NCBI RefSeq assembly: GCF_947495325.1
Contig: NZ_CANLYK010000001.1
Span: 434,001-498,000 of the forward strand
DNA length: 64,000 nt
Origin: an uncultured Allomuricauda sp.
GTDB taxonomy: Bacteria > Bacteroidota > Bacteroidia > Flavobacteriales > Flavobacteriaceae
Direction of reading: 5' to 3'
A model generated the notes under the pieces. The model saw nothing but the letters and a program-made list of their open reading frames with translations, did no database searches and was not told where the DNA came from. Positions 52,327 to 61,345 of this stretch are shown here, piece after piece (position 1 is the stretch's first letter; every line of letters begins with the position of its first letter). A program made the position numbers and the translations under genes.

Positions 52327-53747
52327 GATATTATTAGTTTTGATACATTCCCTTTGAATGCAATCATATATGCGACAAAACCAATTCCAATTGAAACAAT
52401 CATAATTATCAGGGAAGCAATCATATTGTTTTTTAATCGAATGGGGTGATAGTTAAATGATGGCAGTTCACCATATTTACTGCTTGTAAAAGGCTCATTA
52501 TTGTATAAGAGCGGAGTTAAATGATTTCGCCATGTTTCTGCAAAGCCTATTACTTGTTTGCGATAATTTTCATAGTCAGCAGTTGAAGTTCCTGAAAGTA
52601 TATTAAGAGACTCTTGCGCAATAATCGCAGGGGAGAGCCATCGAAATTTTGATACCAGTGCCTGTTGTCTTTCTAACTGCCGTTCAAATTCCAAAGTGAC
52701 AGGTTCAAGCTTTTCTTTGACCAGCTTTTGCGATGCCATATAGCGATGATAGAATTGCCTGCTTTGATTTGGGTCGTTTAGAGCATACTCGGGATGATCT
52801 CTTAAGAAGTTATCCAAAATCTCATCTTGTTTTTCAGTAGCTTCTTCTTTTAAATTTCTCATTTTATTGATCATCAGTGTGCGTGATGGCATTGGATATA
52901 GTGTATTTCCCAATTGATTTAACACTGATGGAACCAATAGCACAAAAACAACCCAAAGCCCTAAAAGTACAATTGCATTTTTTGAAGAATCCCCAACCCT
53001 TAAATTCACTGCGAAAGCAAGCGAAAACCAAAAAAGTATATATGCCGCTGTTGTAATGATGACATCAAACAATCCTTTAAAATTGTTGCCTGACACCAGA
53101 AATACAAAAACTATAGTGAGAATAATAACGGTGAGTATAAGAGTCAAAAGAAAACGCAGACTTATTTTTTGAAGCACCCATGTATGGATTGAAATAGGCT
53201 GGGAAGCCAATAGTTTCAATGACCCGCTTTCTCGTTCTGCTGATAAAATATTATACGAAAATGCGATAATAATTAAAGGAAGTAGATAAACGATAACAAA
53301 TGCAAGGTCAAAACTTCCAAAGAGTTGTTGAACAGGACTGATAATTTCAGTGAAATTAAGTGTAAAGTCATCTCCAGCCATTGTTGGTTTTACATAGTGG
53401 GTAAACAAATCACTCTGTCCTGTTGAGACAAATGACAGTGGTTGCGGATCCATTGCAGCTACCCTGGGATAATAGTTGCCAACTGCTGTTGGACTTGAAG
53501 GGATAGTCCATCTAGAAGCACTGACTTCCATACCATTTTCAACCGAATCCAAGAGAGAAAGCATGTTAGCATCAGACTCTTTGACCTCTACTTTTGCGGA
53601 ATGAATATCTTGTTTTCTTTTTAGTACTTTTTGATTTCCATTGATTGTCGCAAAGCAGAAAAGCCCCAATAACAATAAGCTAAGAATTTGCATCCACCCA
53701 CTGCGCAGGAGTAGTTTAAATTCATATAAAAAATTATACCTGTACAT
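52323..53747 (-). CDS. ABC transporter permease with large periplasmic domain (DUF3526-like), second copy
   Basis: The 474-residue protein starts with a helix (15-35) and has a large extracytoplasmic region of about 110 residues. Helices around 150-300 follow, then a further soluble part and a last helix near 455. The arrangement and the segment SAERESGSLKLLASQPISIHTWVLQKI match ABC-2/DUF3526-type permeases. It is 2 bp from its partner permease gene and overlaps DUF5916. It forms an ABC-2-type exporter with the ATPase at 55153-55869. Confidence 0.85.
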   Translation of the reverse strand: MYRYNFLYEFKLLLRSGWMQILSLLLLGLFCFATINGNQKVLKRKQDIHSAKVEVKESDANMLSLLDSVENGMEVSASRWTIPSSPTAVGNYYPRVAAMDPQPLSFVSTGQSDLFTHYVKPTMAGDDFTLNFTEIISPVQQLFGSFDLAFVIVYLLPLIIIAFSYNILSAERESGSLKLLASQPISIHTWVLQKISLRFLLTLILTVIILTIVFVFLVSGNNFKGLFDVIITTAAYILFWFSLAFAVNLRVGDSSKNAIVLLGLWVVFVLLVPSVLNQLGNTLYPMPSRTLMINKMRNLKEEATEKQDEILDNFLRDHPEYALNDPNQSRQFYHRYMASQKLVKEKLEPVTLEFERQLERQQALVSKFRWLSPAIIAQESLNILSGTSTADYENYRKQVIGFAETWRNHLTPLLYNNEPFTSSKYGELPSFNYHPIRLKNNMIASLIIMIVSIGIGFVAYMIAFKGNVSKLIIS

Positions 53748-53749
53748 AA

Positions 53750-55156
53750 CTATCGGAGTTTAATGGTGATGAATAAAAAAGAAAAAGACCCTAATAACCA
53801 TGCTACTAGAACAATTATGTTAGAAGAATTCCTAGATAGGATTTCAGCAAGTTGAGGAGGAGAATACTCAAAGGCAGGCAGTTTTTTCCATGTAGCTTCC
53901 TCAGCTTTATAACTCCAATCTCCATGAGAGGAATTTTTTGCAAAATCATTGTTCAAAAATGCCTGCATCCTAATACGATAATCTTCTGCAGCATCTGAAA
54001 AGTCCCAATGCGTTGAGTAATCTGTATTTGCCACTCCCATACTTAAAAAACGTGTCGGAAGAAATGGTGAAAGAGTTGCAAGACCAACATATACCTTGGT
54101 TTGGCCTTCAAATTGTGATTTTAAATATTTATAATGCTTAAAATATACTTCAGCATTATGTTCTTCTCCCTTTTGCATTCGGTATGCATCAAAATTAAAT
54201 GGTAATTGATGTAAGCTATCAACATTATATTCCCTTAGAACTTCTTGCTCAAGTAGTTTGGCTTGCTTGTTCCATGGGTCATGGCCGTCTAAACCTTCTT
54301 GTTTATCTTTTAAAATATTTGCTGCAAATTCTTGACGAGTTGGATAAGGATGTTTAGTTTCTGCGAAATTACTGGCTGCCTTGGGCGCAACGAAGCAAGC
54401 TATAATCCAAATTGCCAATGACAAAACCAATGAAATAGAGGATTTTTTAGATTTTGAGGAGACAATTAATACAAGATTGACAAAAACAATGTAATAGCAT
54501 ATGTACACTAAAAAAAGTATTCCAAGGTTACTCCATCTGAAAACACCAAAATCTTCAAGGTTGGATAGAATTATTCCAGCACCAACTATTACTAGTGCCA
54601 TAATAACTAGGATAGGCAAGAAAAGAGCTGTCCATTTTCCCAAAACCAATTTCCAAGGTGCAATTCCTTGGCTTTTGATCAATACCAAGGTTCTCATTTC
54701 CCGCTCTTTGGTAAAAGCGTTATAACCCAATAGCACAATAAGTAATGGAATAATGAATAAAAGAATGAAATCAGGGGTTAAATCACCAAAACGTGCTAAA
54801 CCAGTTTGATCAGCTGCTTGACTAAATTGAGCTTCATTTCTATTATGTGCTTCCAAAAAAATCGAGGTTCCCGCATATTTATCCACCCCTTGATCAATTA
54901 AGGATAATGGGTATTTTGGTTTAAAAGCATACGTGCCATAATGCGCTGCCGAGTGTGGGTTTTTTTCACCCTGATTATTCCAAATGGACCTTTCCGCATT
55001 TTTGGCCTCGGCATATTGTTGGTTTGTAGAATTATACTGTCTACTACTAATCCAAGTAGAAATACCCAACAATACTAGTACGATAAAAAAAGCTATTTTG
55101 ACTCTTCCATCCCTTGCAAGCTCTGTAATCTCTTTAATAAAAGTGTTACGAATCAT
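53750..55156 (-). CDS. ABC transporter permease with large periplasmic domain (DUF3526-like), first copy
   Basis: The 468-residue permease has the same layout as its neighbour: a first helix at 20-40, a periplasmic domain (about 45-130), then helices. The conserved segment TKEREMRTLVLIKSQGIAPWKLVLGKW is present. The two proteins are paralogues that probably form a heterodimer. The ATG overlaps the ATPase stop by 4 bp (ATGA). The periplasmic domains could bind a substrate or the outer-membrane partner. Confidence 0.85.
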   Translation of the reverse strand: MIRNTFIKEITELARDGRVKIAFFIVLVLLGISTWISSRQYNSTNQQYAEAKNAERSIWNNQGEKNPHSAAHYGTYAFKPKYPLSLIDQGVDKYAGTSIFLEAHNRNEAQFSQAADQTGLARFGDLTPDFILLFIIPLLIVLLGYNAFTKEREMRTLVLIKSQGIAPWKLVLGKWTALFLPILVIMALVIVGAGIILSNLEDFGVFRWSNLGILFLVYICYYIVFVNLVLIVSSKSKKSSISLVLSLAIWIIACFVAPKAASNFAETKHPYPTRQEFAANILKDKQEGLDGHDPWNKQAKLLEQEVLREYNVDSLHQLPFNFDAYRMQKGEEHNAEVYFKHYKYLKSQFEGQTKVYVGLATLSPFLPTRFLSMGVANTDYSTHWDFSDAAEDYRIRMQAFLNNDFAKNSSHGDWSYKAEEATWKKLPAFEYSPPQLAEILSRNSSNIIVLVAWLLGSFSFLFITIKLR

Positions 55157-55869
55157 GACACAAATTCTTTATAGTTCATGGCTTCTAGGTAAGCCTGCTC
55201 CAATTCGGGTAGGGATATGTCTTTTGTTGCATACTCTTGCCTTAATTGCCCATTTTTCATAATGCCAATATGCGTGCCGGTATCTTTAGCTCTAAATAGA
55301 TCATGCGTGGCCATTAATATGGAAACTCCGTTATCCTTTAATTTGTGTAAAAGCTGTCCAAATTCATTACTACTTTTTGGGTCTAAGCCGGAAGTTGGTT
55401 CATCCAGTAATAATGATTTAGCGTCTTTGGCCAATGCAATAGAAATGCCTACTTTTTGTCGCATTCCCTTAGAAAATGTTGAAATACGGCTATTAAAAGC
55501 GTTCTTCTGAAGACCAGCCTCATTTAAAAAATCTTCTGATTGGCTTTTACTAAGGTTTTTTCCACCTATACCTGAAAAATACTTAAGGTTTTCTACTGCT
55601 GTTAGGGTAGGATATAGCATTAAATTTTCTGGAATGTACGCTAGGTATTGTTTTGTTTTTATATATTCTTCGGATACGCACAAACCATTGATAAACGCAC
55701 TTCCTGAAGTGGGTTTTATAAAGCCAAGCAGTAAATTAATGGTAGTTGTTTTACCTGCTCCGTTAGCTCCGAGTAAGCAATAAATTTCGTTGGCACCAAT
55801 GTTCAAATTCAATTGATTTAGTACAATGGTTTCACCATACTGTTTAGTGAGATTATCAGTTGTAATCAT
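55153..55869 (-). CDS. ABC transporter ATPase of the ABC-2 export type
   Basis: The 238-residue ATPase has Walker A (GANGAGKTT), signature FSKGMRQKVGISIALA, Walker B (SLLLDEPTSGLD) and the H-loop MATHDLF. The sequence type is that of CcmA/NatA-like exporters rather than importers. It lies 107 bp behind the Cys-containing small protein gene on the same strand, and its stop overlaps the permease start. Confidence 0.93.
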   Translation of the reverse strand: MITTDNLTKQYGETIVLNQLNLNIGANEIYCLLGANGAGKTTTINLLLGFIKPTSGSAFINGLCVSEEYIKTKQYLAYIPENLMLYPTLTAVENLKYFSGIGGKNLSKSQSEDFLNEAGLQKNAFNSRISTFSKGMRQKVGISIALAKDAKSLLLDEPTSGLDPKSSNEFGQLLHKLKDNGVSILMATHDLFRAKDTGTHIGIMKNGQLRQEYATKDISLPELEQAYLEAMNYKEFVS

Positions 55870-55976
55870 AATAATTTATTTAAATATGGATAAAATAAAG
55901 GCGCTTCAAAAATCGTGGTTGATTTAGAAGTATGATAGCTAAGTATTTTTCAAAAAAATACCCTAATAAAGTGAAG

Positions 55977-56306
55977 TTAGCATTTGAAAGGAGGCCCCCT
56001 TAAATACTTGAAATCAGAACTAACAGTAGAGATGTTAGTATCCTTAAATATAAATACGGAAGAAAAAAAAATGGTAGTGAAGAGTGCTTTGAAAACCAAA
56101 GGTAATGTGGCTGGTTTTGTATTCAGCTTTGCACATAAACCACAGTTGAATTCTGTTTCGGAAATCGTCTTATAGCCATAATCAACCTCAGCTACAGTAT
56201 TGGAAACATGAGATGTTAAGACATGAAAAATGGTATAGCTAAATTGAAGAAGCAAAAAGCTAATCAATATTGAGCTATACCAAATATGTCTGTTTTTTGT
56301 TTTCAA
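55977..56306 (-). CDS. Small exported/membrane protein with Cys pair, DUF2946-like, second of two
   Basis: The 109-residue protein uses a TTG start, since no ATG lies in the open frame upstream. It has an N-terminal helix (about 9-30), a His (FHVLTSH), the pair CGLCAKL near residue 55, a second hydrophobic segment and the end RGPPFKC. The protein at 59416-59718 has the same layout: a His, a C-x2-C pair (CAVCDL) and an end with RPPP. This resembles DUF2946-type small proteins associated with metal-uptake receptors. The family call is by pattern only. Confidence 0.6.
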   Translation of the reverse strand: MKTKNRHIWYSSILISFLLLQFSYTIFHVLTSHVSNTVAEVDYGYKTISETEFNCGLCAKLNTKPATLPLVFKALFTTIFFSSVFIFKDTNISTVSSDFKYLRGPPFKC

Positions 56307-56349
56307 AACATCTTCTTGTTTCCGGAGCGGAAATTTTTGAATATGTTAT

Positions 56350-56943
56350 TTATTCAACCACAAGATCAAAGGTTTCTGTTATATCCGTTTCTCCACCAGC
56401 ATCACCAGTAGTTCCATCGTTTGGTTTTGTAGGTTCATGTCTTAGCGTAACTGTAAATGTACCTGTACCTGCATCTGTTGTGGTTGCTGTAAATACAAGC
56501 CCAACAGGATTGGTCGTTGTAAAATTTTCTCCCGTTTCAGCAGAGACATAGTCAGACTCGTCATCAGCATATGCAGTACTCATATTTAGTCCAATTCCTA
56601 CTTCAAAGAAAAACTGATGCTCAGCTGCCTCGCCTTCAACTTCTTCATTAACTTCTTCCGCAGGATCTTCTGTTTCATTCAATAATACAATAGAACCATT
56701 GTAAGTTGTATTTTCGGAAAGGTTACCAGATATTGTAACATCAGGTTCTTCCGGACCATCGCCATCCAAATCTTGCGTTTGAAGTGTAATTGTTGTTCCA
56801 CCACCTTCCGGCACTAGTGTAATGGTCATTGTTGTAATGACTTCTTCTTCGTTAACATCGTCCGGAGCTTCATCATCGTTAGAACATGACATAAATAAGG
56901 CTCCTGCTACAATTGTTGAAAATAAAAATTTGCTTGTTTTCAT
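56350..56943 (-). CDS. Acidic lipoprotein encoded next to a TonB receptor
   Basis: The 197-residue lipoprotein has a lipobox LFMSCSN (Cys 20) and a very acidic linker (NDDEAPDDVNEEEV). It then has a beta-rich domain with ITLVPEGGGTTITLQTQDLDGDGPEEPDVTISG, AAEHQFFFEVGIGLN and VTLRHEPTKP. In flavobacteria this family is often named type 1 periplasmic-binding-fold protein and sits beside TonB receptors. The few His and many acidic residues could bind a metal ion. Its start is 10 bp after the receptor stop, so both are co-transcribed. Confidence 0.75.
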   Translation of the reverse strand: MKTSKFLFSTIVAGALFMSCSNDDEAPDDVNEEEVITTMTITLVPEGGGTTITLQTQDLDGDGPEEPDVTISGNLSENTTYNGSIVLLNETEDPAEEVNEEVEGEAAEHQFFFEVGIGLNMSTAYADDESDYVSAETGENFTTTNPVGLVFTATTTDAGTGTFTVTLRHEPTKPNDGTTGDAGGETDITETFDLVVE

Positions 56944-56953
56944 AGTAAAAAAT

Positions 56954-59353
56954 TTAATAATTGAGTTTTAATTGTAATATTATGTTTCTTCCCAAATCAT
57001 CCGCGTAGAAACGCTGCCGATTCAGATAATCTCGATACTTTGTATTTAAAAGGTTAGTTAAGGTCAATGATGTTGTTAATTTCATATTTCCCTTTAATTG
57101 GAATCTCTTCTTTGCGCCAGCTGCCACTAAATGGTAAGCATCTGGTGGGGTGTTAATTTCCAAGAGCACGTCTTCCTGGTCTGCTGGTGAAAAAACCCAT
57201 AAATTCTCAGGAAACTCGTTCTGTCGGAAAACATAGTGACTTTCCAAAAAGGCTTCAAAACCATTCCATTCAGGCCTGGAAAAGATAATCTTGTTCCTCA
57301 AGGTAGCAGCGGGAATATTTATTATGGCAGCATCCTTGTCAACGTCCTTTCCTTTCACCAATGAAAACTTATGCTCTGTTTTCCAATTTTTTGACCAATC
57401 AATATAGGAGGAGAAATCCACCCCTAATAATCTTGCATCGGTTTGACGGTATTCCCAAACTGGAAATGCCCCCCGAATGGTAAATTCCACTCCTGTAGGT
57501 TCCAATAGAATAAAATCCTTGATAAAATTTCCATAAGGTTCAAGGGTAAATCCCCATTGTTTAAACTGTCTTTGGTATGATAGTGATATTTTATGTGATG
57601 TTTCACTTTGAATACTAAGATCACCCAACTCAATTCTGGCAGCTGAATGGTGCAGGCCGTCACTAAACAATTCTGAGGGATTTGGGGCTCTTTTGGCAAT
57701 CGCATAGTTTAACCGAGTGACATTTGCATCATTCTCACTATACTTAATTCCCACGGTTCCAGATATATTGTTGTAGTCAAATATGGGGTTTACGAGCAAT
57801 TGGGTTCCTCTGTCCTCAACAATCAAGTCTTGGAATTCCGCGTCATAACCTCTTTCTTCCCATCTTGAAGTCTGGTAAAATTTCTGGGCATCAATTCTGC
57901 TAAAATCATATCTAATTCCGGCATCAACCAATAGTTGATCGTTCAATCGATATTCACCGGTAACAAAAGCTCCAAAATCGTACTTTTCATAATCGGGAAT
58001 CAATCTCCTTACTCCTGTCTCTGGGTTGGGGAAGTTCTCCTGATATCTCCCTAAAAGCCCAAATTGAAGTTGATATTCTTCCTTGGCATCCCATTTAAAG
58101 TCGGAAGAAAGGGTATGGGTCGTAAGTTCCAAGTCTATAGCGGCTTGATCACCACGCCCACCTCTTCTTACATCAAATTCAAAACGTCTATTGTTTTGAT
58201 AATCATATTGAAGGTTCCACTTGCCCAATCCTTCAAAGCGTTTGTAAAATTTTATTTTTCCTAAATGATGGGTGACTTCCTGTCTTGGGTTTTGCAACTC
58301 ATATGTAAACGGATTGATGACCTGTGGCTCACCACTGTTGATAGCTCTTATTAGGTCATCAACACTTCCAATATGGGATGCCCTTAAAATCGCAATTTCT
58401 GAGGTGTAGAACGAATATCTTGCATCCCAGCCCCAAGTAAATAATCGTTTACCAAATTGAAGGGATGCGCCAATTTCCTTTATACCGGTATTGGAAAGTA
58501 TATAGTCTGGGGCCTCTTGGTCTCCCAAACGCTTATACGAACCTTGTCCCTTTAAAAACCAGCCTTTTTTAAATGCCCTGGTGAGTTCTGAGGTAATATT
58601 TCCACCCCTTCCATTTAATATTCCGTTAACTAAGGTTTTTCCATACAAAGTGTCTTTGGAAGGGATTCTTGCCTGTTCCATAAGGATTACCCCACCAATG
58701 GCATCGCCCCCATATTGAAGCGCAGAAGCTCCCTTGATTACTGAAATTGAACCAGCGGAGTTGATATCTATATTAGGAGCATGTTCATCTCCCCATTCCA
58801 TATCCTGCATCCGAACACCATCGTTTAATATCAAAACCCTACTGCCATTCAATCCATGAATAGCTGGTTTTACAATGTTTGCCCCGGTGTTTAAGGAAGA
58901 AACTCCGCCCAGTTCTTTTAAGGCATCACCCAAATTACCGGAGCTATATTGTTCCAGAGTAGTAAGCCGCAAAGATTCTTCTATAGCTGAGTTTGTTTTA
59001 TTGGCCAGTGCGTCTCCAACCACTTTAACTTCCTCCAATTCTTCAATATGATGTTCCAGCCTTATGTCCACCCATTCAATTCCTTCTAGGCTAACCTCAA
59101 TAAAAACAGTAGAACAGTCAGGATGGGAAATCTCCAATTCGTACTCTCCTGAACACAAATCCAAAATTTTGAACTTTCCGTTATCATCGGTTTCCACTAT
59201 ATTTTGAGTACCAACAATTTGTATAACTGCTTTTTCCAAAGGAGTTTTATCGTGATAGTCTATTACTTGTCCTGAAAGGATATCAGTGCAATCTTGAGAT
59301 AGTCCGTGAAAGTGGACTAAAAACACAAATACAATGAAAATCTTTATTTTCAT
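56954..59353 (-). CDS. TonB-dependent receptor, ZnuD-like (putative metal uptake)
   Basis: The 799-residue receptor has a signal peptide (cut after LSQ), a carboxypeptidase-regulatory-like N-terminal domain (about 22-105), a plug (about 125-235) and a 22-strand-type barrel ending NIILQLKLNY. In the plug, VLILNDGVRMQDMEWGDEHAPNID and ALQYGGDAIGGVI correspond to the YDHAVPID-type and LLYGGNAVGGV motifs I associate with zinc receptors of the ZnuD type. In the barrel, SELFSDGLHHSAARIELGD resembles the ZnuD ELY-HxAxxxFExGD segment. Zinc or another divalent metal is therefore a likely substrate. It sits in an operon with Cys-containing small proteins and an ABC exporter. Confidence 0.85.
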   Translation of the reverse strand: MKIKIFIVFVFLVHFHGLSQDCTDILSGQVIDYHDKTPLEKAVIQIVGTQNIVETDDNGKFKILDLCSGEYELEISHPDCSTVFIEVSLEGIEWVDIRLEHHIEELEEVKVVGDALANKTNSAIEESLRLTTLEQYSSGNLGDALKELGGVSSLNTGANIVKPAIHGLNGSRVLILNDGVRMQDMEWGDEHAPNIDINSAGSISVIKGASALQYGGDAIGGVILMEQARIPSKDTLYGKTLVNGILNGRGGNITSELTRAFKKGWFLKGQGSYKRLGDQEAPDYILSNTGIKEIGASLQFGKRLFTWGWDARYSFYTSEIAILRASHIGSVDDLIRAINSGEPQVINPFTYELQNPRQEVTHHLGKIKFYKRFEGLGKWNLQYDYQNNRRFEFDVRRGGRGDQAAIDLELTTHTLSSDFKWDAKEEYQLQFGLLGRYQENFPNPETGVRRLIPDYEKYDFGAFVTGEYRLNDQLLVDAGIRYDFSRIDAQKFYQTSRWEERGYDAEFQDLIVEDRGTQLLVNPIFDYNNISGTVGIKYSENDANVTRLNYAIAKRAPNPSELFSDGLHHSAARIELGDLSIQSETSHKISLSYQRQFKQWGFTLEPYGNFIKDFILLEPTGVEFTIRGAFPVWEYRQTDARLLGVDFSSYIDWSKNWKTEHKFSLVKGKDVDKDAAIINIPAATLRNKIIFSRPEWNGFEAFLESHYVFRQNEFPENLWVFSPADQEDVLLEINTPPDAYHLVAAGAKKRFQLKGNMKLTTSLTLTNLLNTKYRDYLNRQRFYADDLGRNIILQLKLNY

Positions 59354-59415
59354 TCTTAGAAATAAATTTAAAAAAGGGTGTTTCCTAAAGAAACCTAATC
59401 ATTTAATGGGGCCAA

Positions 59416-59718
59416 TTACAAAAGAAGTGAAGGAGGAGGCCTGGAAAAAAGATTAAATGATAAGCTTGAAGTAAAGTCCGTATTGACAATGTCAAAACAG
59501 GATTCAGAATATGTGAAATATGATTGTGTTGAAACTACAGGCTGAGTAACATCAAGGAATCCTGTGTCCTGCGTTTCAAGCGCTAAATCACAAACAGCAC
59601 AGCTTTCAATTTTATCTTCATCACAATCATTATGGGAATAGACATGCAGGGCTGATACCTTGACAAGCATCAAGGATATGAAAAGGAATAAACCAAAAAG
59701 CTTTCTAAATTCCTGCAT
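59416..59718 (-). CDS. Small exported protein with Cys pair, DUF2946-like, first gene of the TonB operon
   Basis: The protein has 100 residues from the ATG at 59718. The longer TTG start (59727) lies inside the TAGCTTTG promoter box and is rejected. It has a signal or helix (about 6-22), HVYSHNDCDEDKIESCAVCDL with a C-x2-C pair and His residues, and the end RPPPSLLL. It is similar in layout to the 109-residue protein at 55977-56306. It may be a metal-binding helper or sensor. It lies 62 bp before the receptor gene. Confidence 0.6.
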   Translation of the reverse strand: MQEFRKLFGLFLFISLMLVKVSALHVYSHNDCDEDKIESCAVCDLALETQDTGFLDVTQPVVSTQSYFTYSESCFDIVNTDFTSSLSFNLFSRPPPSLLL

Positions 59719-59724
59719 TTGCGA

Positions 59725-59732
59725 CAAAGCTA
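59725..59732 (-). promoter_or_regulatory. -7 box (TAGCTTTG) for the TonB-receptor/ABC operon
   Basis: This exact TAnnTTTG match lies 6 nt before the ATG at 59718, so the first gene is nearly leaderless. It is the main visible promoter for the eight genes down to 50116. A short inverted repeat, GTTTC-CTAAA-GAAAC, lies in the gap before the receptor (59354-59415). Confidence 0.55.
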
Positions 59733-59771
59733 GATAATTTGCAGGGTTTTATTATGTTAAAGAAAACATAA

Positions 59772-60074
59772 TTAATCAAAAAGGAATCCAAGGCCCATAC
59801 GTTTGAGCATTTTCTTTTCAAAGTTCCAGAAAAATTGGAATTGTCCAAAAAGCCAACCAAAAAAGACCAACAAGACTTGATAAATGGGAAAAATCAGTAA
59901 AATTCTAACGGGCCAATAAATCCACCCAGAGACGTTTTCTTTTTCTAAACCTATAATATCTGTAAGTGGTGCAGCAAGTTTGGCAGCGCAGCTTCCGGTT
60001 ACTGCAAATACAATAAAGATTATTACTACCTGAAAATTGGATTCAATGCCCCAGCGTTTTTTTAATTTCTCCAT
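59772..60074 (-). CDS. DUF6787-like small membrane protein
   Basis: The protein has 100 residues from the ATG at 60074. It has two hydrophobic helices, KKRWGIESNFQVVIIFIVFAVTGSCAAKL at the start and IYQVLLVFFGWLFGQFQFFWNFEKKMLKRMG at the end. This is the layout of the flavobacterial DUF6787 family, sometimes misnamed prolipoprotein diacylglyceryl transferase. The function is unknown. A TATTTTTG box lies 19 nt upstream. Confidence 0.75.
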   Translation of the reverse strand: MEKLKKRWGIESNFQVVIIFIVFAVTGSCAAKLAAPLTDIIGLEKENVSGWIYWPVRILLIFPIYQVLLVFFGWLFGQFQFFWNFEKKMLKRMGLGFLFD

Positions 60075-60093
60075 CAAAATAAAAATTCGATGG

Positions 60094-60101
60094 CAAAAAT
60101 A
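60094..60101 (-). promoter_or_regulatory. -7 box (TATTTTTG) for the DUF6787 gene
   Basis: This exact TAnnTTTG match on the minus strand lies 19 nt upstream of the ATG at 60074 and overlaps the gap behind the DUF6146 gene. Confidence 0.5.
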
Positions 60102-60106
60102 AGGTA

Positions 60107-60565
60107 TTAAATCCTAGGAATAAAAGGACCAAGCCTTTGGTTATATTTCCGTTGGAAGTAAATAAAGTAATTGTACAATTTATAATTTACCTCATAACCA
60201 TAATCTATGTGAGGATCATAATTTATTTGTAACTCGTATAAATTTGGATTGAACCGCTGGGGTTGTATTACCCTCTGGTTCCAATTAATTACCATAATTT
60301 GATTTCTACTTTCCATGTAGCTTTGGGTATAATAACCCTCTGGCCTTGCAATACTCTGTAGCCAAGCATTAAAACCTGGCTCTATGATGATAATTTCATA
60401 TTCGGTTTCGTCATCCTTTATTTCAACAGCTTCTTCTTCTTGGGAATCAAAGACTGCTTTTTCCTCTGTGGAAATATCCAATGCTTCTTTTTGCGTTGAA
60501 CACGAAACAAACAAACCCACAATCAATGATGCAGCAATAAAATAGTGTAGTACTCTCTTTTTCAT
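60107..60565 (-). CDS. DUF6146-like lipoprotein
   Basis: The protein has 152 residues from the ATG at 60565, with a lipobox LFVSCST (Cys about 22). An acidic region is followed by a conserved-type domain: EPGFNAWLQSIARPEGYYTQSYMESRNQIMVINWNQRV and then YNYFIYFQRKYNQRLGPFIPR. This matches the DUF6146 family of Bacteroidetes, of unknown function. It is an outer-membrane or periplasmic lipoprotein, 69 bp behind the DUF937 gene with a hairpin between them. Confidence 0.78.
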   Translation of the reverse strand: MKKRVLHYFIAASLIVGLFVSCSTQKEALDISTEEKAVFDSQEEEAVEIKDDETEYEIIIIEPGFNAWLQSIARPEGYYTQSYMESRNQIMVINWNQRVIQPQRFNPNLYELQINYDPHIDYGYEVNYKLYNYFIYFQRKYNQRLGPFIPRI

Positions 60566-60584
60566 ATTATTAAAATACAAAAAA

Positions 60585-60608
60585 AGCCATTTGAAAACTC
60601 AAATGGCT
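60585..60608 (-). terminator. Intrinsic terminator after the DUF937 gene
   Basis: A 10-bp stem (AGCCATTTGA at 60585-60594 with TCAAATGGCT at 60599-60608) with loop AAAC is followed on the minus strand by seven T residues. Confidence 0.85.
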
Positions 60609-60634
60609 CTGTTAAATAAAGTTAAGATTGGTAG

Positions 60635-61276
60635 TTATTTTCCGAAAAGGCCTCCTAAAAGCCCCCCAAGACCACTCTTTTTCTGACCTCCGCTGTTCAA
60701 TACCATTCCAGCTAGATCATCTATTACACTACCATCACCATCTGAATCCAAAAAGGTTTCTATTAATGACTGTTGTTTGTTAGCTGAACTATTTCCTCCC
60801 ATAAGTCCTCCTAAAAGTCCACTTAATGCATCTGGGCTACTGACATTTTGTTGTTTTGTCTGTTTGCCCAAATAACCCAATAGAATAGGAGCCGCTATTT
60901 TTAATATTTGGGAGATTGAACCTGCATCGATACCTGATTTGCTACTCAAGGCATTTTCAACCTGTGGTTGCTTTGATCCAAAAACATGACCTAAAATACC
61001 TGCACCATCATCCATTACATTTTGATCTACGCCACCACCGAATAGACCACCAAGGTCGTTTAAGATGCTGCCATCATGTTTGGAAGAAAGTGCATTCAAT
61101 AAACCTTGTGCGCCTCCTGGGGTAGAAGTATTTTTCTTCATTGCACCCATTAAAAGGGGCATGGCCATACTCAAAACATCTGCTGTTTTGTTTTCAGGTT
61201 GCCCAGTTTGACCAGCTACTCCGCTAATCAATTGTTTGCCCATGGGGCTGTTCAATAAGTCTAATAATCCTGACAT
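60635..61276 (-). CDS. DUF937 domain protein
   Basis: The 213-residue protein is Gly/Ser/Leu-rich with repeated GGLFGG, LLGGLMGG and LGGLLGGLFGK segments. It contains MAMPLLMGAMKKN and LKIAAPILLGYLGKQ, the paired helices of DUF937. A DSDGDGSVID segment near the end looks like a calcium-type turn. The family is cytoplasmic or surface-associated with unknown function. It has its own terminator and no clear -7 box. Confidence 0.8.
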   Translation of the reverse strand: MSGLLDLLNSPMGKQLISGVAGQTGQPENKTADVLSMAMPLLMGAMKKNTSTPGGAQGLLNALSSKHDGSILNDLGGLFGGGVDQNVMDDGAGILGHVFGSKQPQVENALSSKSGIDAGSISQILKIAAPILLGYLGKQTKQQNVSSPDALSGLLGGLMGGNSSANKQQSLIETFLDSDGDGSVIDDLAGMVLNSGGQKKSGLGGLLGGLFGK

Positions 61277-61345
61277 TTTATAGTGTTTAGTTTAGGTCTC
61301 CAATGTACAAAAAAGAAAGTTTTTAAAACTACATTTATAAACAAG

